From Phyllostachys edulis (Eukaryota > Streptophyta > Magnoliopsida > Poales > Poaceae), in contig CM070562.1 in NCBI GenBank assembly GCA_036346405.1, positions 103,502,999 to 103,566,998 on the forward strand: DNA of 64,000 bases, written 5' to 3'. The notes beneath the pieces are model-generated. The model had not been told where the DNA came from, ran no database searches, and saw nothing but the letters and a program-made list of their open reading frames with translations. The position numbers and the translations under genes are program-made. Below are positions 59,065 through 64,000 of the stretch, piece by piece; position 1 is the first letter of the stretch, and each line of letters opens with the position of its first letter.

Positions 59065-60915
59065 TGTTAGAAATACACCAAGTCTATCTCTTGCAAGGAG
59101 AAGAAGAATCAACGCACAGAATAATTAGCACAGAGAAGTTTTCGGTGTATATATTTGCTAATGGCTTAAAACACAATGCTTCACTGTACATGGGTTTTAT
59201 ACTGCTAGAAAGGACGCGACTTCTGGTCAGGAGACGCATCACTTGGAAGTAACGCATTGTTTCACTTTATTACAACCGTACTAATTAACTGCATACTGCA
59301 TGCAACCGCATACACAAGATTATTCTAACAATCACTCCCTAATCTTGTTGTGTGCGGAGGAAGTGTATGTCTGACTTGTGTTCATGTCAGGACCTCGTAT
59401 GGCGTCATGCCATCGACGCTCTTGTAGCCCGTCATGTGGTTGCTGGCGCCGGTATCGAGGAACCACAAGTCGTCGCAGTGGTCGTCCTCGCATCCGAGGT
59501 GGACTTGAGCTTGTTCATTGTTCAGCGTGACATGCTCGGTGACGCCTGTTGTGATCTCGGTTATGGTGCTCACATGCGCCATCAGCAGTGTTGGTAATTC
59601 TTCGTCGAGCGTGCTCGCTCGTGCCAATAGCAGTGTCGGCTCGTCGTCGTCGACCTCTACCAAATTGGCGCGTTCCTTGCGCTCACGGCGCGGTGCACGA
59701 CAATCCCTGGAGAAATGACCCATCTTGTTACAATTGTAACATTTTACCTTGGTCATGTCACGTTCTCCAAAATTGCCTCCGTCCTTGGTTTCGTGGCCTC
59801 GGTTGTCGTTTTGGCCGTCGTCATATGAGCCCCGGGCCTGCTTGCGCTGTCGTACGCGTGCAGCCCACTCCTCCTCCGTGAGGAGCGATTCCTGTTGTCA
59901 GACGCGTGCAGCCCACTCCTCCTCCGTGAGGAGCGATCGCCTCCCTGACTCTTGTCGTCGTCGTCGTCAAGGCCAGTAGCGTTGCTCCATCGAACGCAAC
60001 CGGCACATCAACTCCTCAATCGTCATCGTGCTCGGATCGGCGGCGTCTCGACGCGATCGCTACCTGCGTGTAACGGGGGGGCACTACCCGGAGAAATTTC
60101 TGGACCACCTTCTCCTCGGCGATGGCGTCCCCGAGCGTGCGTAGATTGTTAACGAGCCCAGTGATGCGCATTGCGAACGCATCCATGGACTCCCCATCCT
60201 TGAAAGAGATGTCCTCGAATTCCTTCCGTAACTTCTGGGCGTTAGCCTTGCGTACGCGCTCGACCCCAATCCTCATCAGCTTGATGGCATCCCATGCTTG
60301 CTTTGCCGTGTCCTTCACGGCGAGCGTTGCGAGCATGTTAGGCGGGACGGCGCGGAGGATGACCGAGAGAGCCATGCGATCGTCGCGGAAAGAAGCGTCA
60401 CCGGGGTCGATCGCCTCCTAGAGCCCTTGCGCCTGGAGGTTGACGCGCATTACAAGCGCCCACTCTTTGTAGTTGATGTTCGTCAATATTGGGTAGACGA
60501 CCGTGCCGCTGGACTCCCTCATGACGCGTTCCTGCACCAATAGCTCGCGTCCGTCCCTTCGTGTCCTGCTCCGCCCACGGGTTCTCGGTGGAGTGCGCGA
60601 GCCAGACGGGGACTGCACGTCTTCGTTGGCCATAGCTCTGATACCAATTGTTAGAAATACACCAAGTCTATCTCTTGCAAGGAGAAGAAGAATCAACGCA
60701 CAGAATAATTAGCACAGAGAAGTTTTCGGTGTATATATTTGCTAATGGCTTAAAACACAATGCTTCACTGTACATGGGGTTTTATACTGCTAGAAAGGAC
60801 GCGACTTCTGGTCAGGAGACGCATCACTTGGAAGTAACGCATTGTTTCACTTTATTACAACCGTACTAATTAACTGCATGCTGCATGCAACCGCATACAC
60901 AAGATTATTCTAACA
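59065..60915 (-). mobile_element. Young gag-only copia element (TR-GAG)
   Basis: Near-identical LTRs at 59065-59330 (266 bp) and 60649-60915 (267 bp), differing by one inserted G and about one substitution by eye. ATGGA duplications are perfect (59060-59064, 60916-60920). On the minus strand the 5' LTR (60915-60649) is followed by ATTGGTATCAGAGC, the initiator-Met primer site, and a purine tract precedes the other LTR. The body encodes Gag and the first part of protease only. Near-identical LTRs mean recent insertion. Confidence 0.95.
59382..60633 (-). pseudogene. Copia Gag with partial protease, disrupted
   Basis: ATG at 60633 opens MANEDVQSPSGSRTPP, then the Gag motif PILTNINYKEWALVMRVNLQ. 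An in-frame TAG at 60418 interrupts the same frame, which resumes with MALSVILRAVPPNMLATLAV and DAFAMRITGLVNNLRTLG. A frameshift near 60020-60045 leads to MTIEELMCRLRSMEQRYW. The zinc knuckle CYNCNKMGHFSRDC is intact (CX2CX4HX4C). The last part carries the aspartic-protease site LWFLDTGASNHM and stops at 59382. No integrase or RT exists, so it depends on other elements. Confidence 0.88.
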
Positions 60916-61109
60916 ATGGAATCCGCAAACTGATGGCTCGATGGAATGTGTAGAACGCGAACTTGGCCAAGAGACACCTTCTCACGGACAATGTGTGCAC
61001 TGATGAAGAACGTGCAGATGTTCTCACAAAAGCACTGGGAAGAATCAGATTTGCCAAGATGCGTCAGCTACTAGGAATGGAGCACTTGGCTCAGCCGAGT
61101 CAAGATTAA
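60916..61109 (+). pseudogene. 3' end of an older copia pol (RNase H tail)
   Basis: Reads NLAKRHLLTDNVCTDEERAD and VLTKALGRIRFAKMRQLLGM, then the stop at 61107. This is the usual C-terminus of copia RNase H (ADVLTKAL motif). An in-frame stop is seen near 60952. All upstream pol is missing. The young gag-only element inserted at its left edge. Confidence 0.85.
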
Positions 61110-61118
61110 GGGGGAGTT

Positions 61119-61435
61119 TGTTGGAAAATAAGCTGGACTCAAGCTGACTGCAACATCAGTGTAGAGTCGGTCAGGAGGACTGGCTCTGTCTTCAGTTGGT
61201 CCCAGTCAGGCCAACTCTGAAGTTTTCTTTTCAGTTGAGTGCGTTTGGTTGTTTTGTAATCGTGCAGTTTAGCACGTCCTGCTTGTTTGGTTTAAGCTAT
61301 GCGTTAGTGGGATCCGAGTCAAGCGGATCACGTCGGTTGTGGTGTGAGATGCGCGTTTAGCTGGTCATTCTCTGAAGAAGTTCAGAGAGTTGTCATTTTC
61401 AGTTAAGTCGTCAGTTGTAGTCTGAACCTCTTATG
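61119..61435 (+). repeat. 3' LTR of the older copia element (right end uncertain)
   Basis: A polypurine tract AAGGGGGAGTT (61108-61118) is followed by TGTTGGAAAATAAGCTGGAC. No partner LTR remains, so the right end is only estimated at the point where promoter-gene sequence of the next feature begins. Confidence 0.65.
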
Positions 61436-61507
61436 GTGTGAAACCAGTACAAGTGCAACGTGCAGGCTCGTGTGAGAGCTAAAGCAAGTGCTACGAGCTG
61501 AGGCCAT
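61403..61507 (-). pseudogene. Truncated secreted-protein gene start, cut by copia
   Basis: A minus-strand TATAAATA at 61606-61599, a CA-rich leader of about 70 bp and an ATG at 61507 (CCAAGAAAATGGCC context) open MASARSTCFSSHTSLHVALV. The hydrophobic stretch resembles a signal peptide. The reading then runs into the 3' LTR of the copia remnant and stops at 61403. The layout (TATA, short leader, signal peptide, single exon) is like the two EXORDIUM genes, so this could be a third paralogue, but too little is left to prove it. Confidence 0.45.
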
Positions 61508-61598
61508 TTTCTTGGAGTGGAATTGGCAGCTTGCTGGTGATTTTTGCAAGAGATGTACGTGTTCTTGTGTGGTTTGTAAAAATGGCGATGGGTTCGGG

Positions 61599-61606
61599 TA
61601 TTTATA
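61599..61606 (-). promoter_or_regulatory. TATA box of the truncated gene
   Basis: TATAAATA on the minus strand, 92 bp before the ATG at 61507. Confidence 0.6.
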
Positions 61607-61609
61607 GGT

Positions 61610-64000
61610 GCGACAATCAGCGAGCGCACCATCCACTGTCCACGCAGCACGAGTGTGTGAGAAGCTCCTCGCCGCTCAGAGGATTTAGCAGTAATGCAAA
61701 ACGTAGAAGAGTACCGTTCTTGTGCGCACTGTATATTGTGTGTTGCTGCTGTTATGTCTGTACTTCTACCTGCAAGCACAAAACAAAAGTGTTCATGTAT
61801 AGCAGCGGTATTTGTTTACTGGATGGCAACTGCCTTGAATTCCCGGGATTGATGCATGCTTTCCTAGAGGGAAGAAACGTTATTTACTCAAAGCAAATAA
61901 GTACTACAATCACAAGACGGCTAACATCATCCGGCAACAAAAACACCTCGAAGCAAAGCTTCTTTTGTTCCTTGTTTTCCGAGTGGACCAGCACATATCT
62001 GCCAACGCTACAGTAAGAGCAATTTGATTCTCAGCTGTACTACTACTCAAGTAAGTCAGGGACACTGAATTCTCATCAGTGAAGCGAGAAGGGAATTGAG
62101 GAATGCAGCTACAGTCTACAGGGAACTTCCAGGCAACTGTGATTTGTTTCCAGCACTTTGCACAACTTTACACGATAATGCTACTTAATTACCAATGGTT
62201 ATCTCTGTGTTAAGCAAGAGTATCTTTTGCGCCCCACAGAATACCATCAATTTCAAATCCTTTTGCCTGCAGGTAGTAGAATGCAAACTGCGATGCCCCA
62301 AATCCCCAAGATGAATTGAACGATCTGGAGTCTGGACAACTTGGGTCTAAGAATAGACATTGACCATTAGCTAGCTAGTATCTGGAGTATACCGTAGTAC
62401 TAGCACATGATCCAAAGCCCGTGGAATGCCGTATCTCATGGACCCGGATCATTTGCATTTCCGCAAGAGTCACTGTGTGAACAGTGCTACATGAGGGGGA
62501 GCAAATAGCGCTCTGCAGTATACTCTAGCAACAATGAAATTTGTGTCATGAAAGAAAATATTGTATCGATTGATCTGGAATTTCAGTTTTCGGTTGGACG
62601 GTGAAGATTGGCCCTAATGCCTATACACTATAGGTCTTTGCATTGATAGCTTCAATGCAATGGATCTCAATCCTGTCTCCATGCCTGATTGTCTATCCGG
62701 TTCCTTAACAAGTAAACAACCTGCAAAACTAGCTAGTAGGAGTAGTACTCATATTCAGCGGCAAACCATTTCTTAATCAACATGCTTTACTATACTCCAA
62801 AGCACGAACAACTCTCTCTCTCCTGAGTACTAATACGACAGTCGTGTAGTAGTAATAATTAATTTCCTAACAATCTCATAATCCAGTGCAGGTGCAGGTG
62901 CCGGTGCCCATTCGATAAGATCATCCGGAAGCTAGAGGGCAGGGAGACACGCGCCCGACACGGCGCAGCCGGTTTAATGAGGACAAAGAGACGTCCTACA
63001 TAATGACAGCTTGGGCACCTAATCCCTGTCCTAGCATACTGTAGCAGAGTTAACATCCGCCGTATGCGTGCCCGAACGTCGTACTCGTACCTAATTATAA
63101 GCGTCGTTACGCGTATCATAACTTCGTATTTAGTGACTAGTTTCCGAGTTCCGACCAGTATAATTTGATACCAACCGGTGAATAGTACTCCAATTGATAT
63201 GATTAACTGACGTCGCATTTGTCTTTCAGATAAAGCTAAGGTTCGCTTCCTTCTAACTACTAGTAGGAAGTATGGTTTTGTGAGGTTATTTGTTATATTT
63301 TACAGAATTAGACCCCACAAACTCTTGAGTTGTTTGATGCTTAGCATGGGTGCGCTAACTGGTATGATTTTATTGCACTTTAGTGGTCATCAGAATGGCG
63401 AATTTTTCTGCAGAGGATGTTGCTTCTCCAACCCACGCTCGCTTCCCAGTTGGACCAGTGCTACTACGTGGTTTTTCCTCTTGAGATAAAACAGTAGTAG
63501 TTCCGAGGCTGAGTTGATGCTAGAATTGACACTTGTTAGAGTACTTAGCTAACGCTCGATTGCACCTTAGCACTGGAAGCCAGCTCAATTCGATGCTAGG
63601 CTGTTCCTGACTGTAAAACGGCCAAAATTGAAGGGGGTCAAGATCAAGGCGAATCAGTGCATGAAAGGAACCCAAGTGGCGCACAACCAGGCACCACTCC
63701 ACTCCGATCCAACTACAGCAAGCACGTACGCCAAAAGATGAAAAGAAAGAAGAAGATATCGATCGGCCGGACACGATGGATCAGTCCGCACTCATTGCAT
63801 CACGCACGCATAAATCGTCATAAATGGAGCGAGCTAACTCGCCATTTAAGAGCGCTGCTTTTCCTGGTCCTGATCGGCCAGATCCGACGGCCCATGACCA
63901 CCTACGCGATCTCTCGGATAAGGCCGGGCCGGCTTCGCTTACCTCCATGTCCGTACGTCCGCGTGTCCCCCGGGACGGCTGGCGCCTGGCGGGCGGCCGT
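61610..64000. other. Spacer to window end
   Basis: No exon, transposon end or RNA gene recognised. The last 150 bp are GC-rich and could begin a promoter or gene that lies beyond the window. Confidence 0.45.

Noticed and set aside
1..64000. tRNA, rRNA, CRISPR or bacterial features
   Set aside because: Scanned by eye; tRNA-like matches are only retrotransposon primer sites, and no array of identical spaced repeats fits CRISPR.

Overview
The window is nuclear DNA of a grass (Poaceae), probably a panicoid. This is judged from GC-rich coding exons next to AT-rich spacers, grass-type gene families, and a dense nested set of CACTA, Mutator, hAT, PIF/Tourist, Stowaway, copia, gypsy-like and L1 elements. 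There are no operons or bacterial signals. Only four genes look intact: a UGT85-type UDP-glycosyltransferase (1634-3240, +, one intron), an EPF-like cysteine-rich secreted peptide (17610-18038, -, one intron), and two EXORDIUM/phosphate-induced-protein-1 paralogues without introns (35715-36638, - and 57594-58544, +).

Layout. 1-3.3 kb: UGT gene with a 68-bp tandem duplication in its promoter. 4.3-17.6 kb: a repeat block with a CACTA end, a probable gypsy solo LTR (4924-7188), a copia solo LTR (8335-9929, TSD CTTAT), a 3-kb non-autonomous CACTA element (10365-13385, TSD GAC), a Tourist and a Stowaway MITE. 17.6-18.1 kb: EPFL gene. 20-24 kb: two palindromic MITEs, a hAT MITE and a miniature LTR element. 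24.3-30.6 kb: a gag-only copia element split by a 4.1-kb solo LTR (TSD AGCAT). 31.7-32.7 kb: 5'-truncated L1 LINE with 15-bp TSD. 33.3-35.4 kb: MITEs and a large inverted-repeat block. 35.7-36.6 kb: first EXORDIUM gene. 39.8-40.7 kb: broken PIF/Harbinger transposase. 40.97-42.46 kb: Mutator-like element (9-bp TSD). 42.48-52.03 kb: a segment that looks like a Helitron carrying broken pieces of an MHX-type Mg/H exchanger gene and an F-box/RCC1-type gene, itself hit by a 3.6-kb solo LTR and a hAT element. 52.04-56.26 kb: a second Mutator-like element (9-bp TSD) with minisatellites and a decayed promoter-gene unit. 57.5-58.5 kb: second EXORDIUM gene. 59.07-60.92 kb: a young gag-only copia element inside the 3' end of an older copia element, which appears to have cut off a further secreted-protein gene at 61.4-61.6 kb.

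The functional genes do not form a pathway. Three of the four encode secreted proteins (EPFL signalling peptide, two extracellular EXORDIUM proteins) and the fourth a cytosolic small-molecule glucosyltransferase. Most of the information in the window lies in insertion history: target-site duplications could be read for most elements, which fixes boundaries and relative age.
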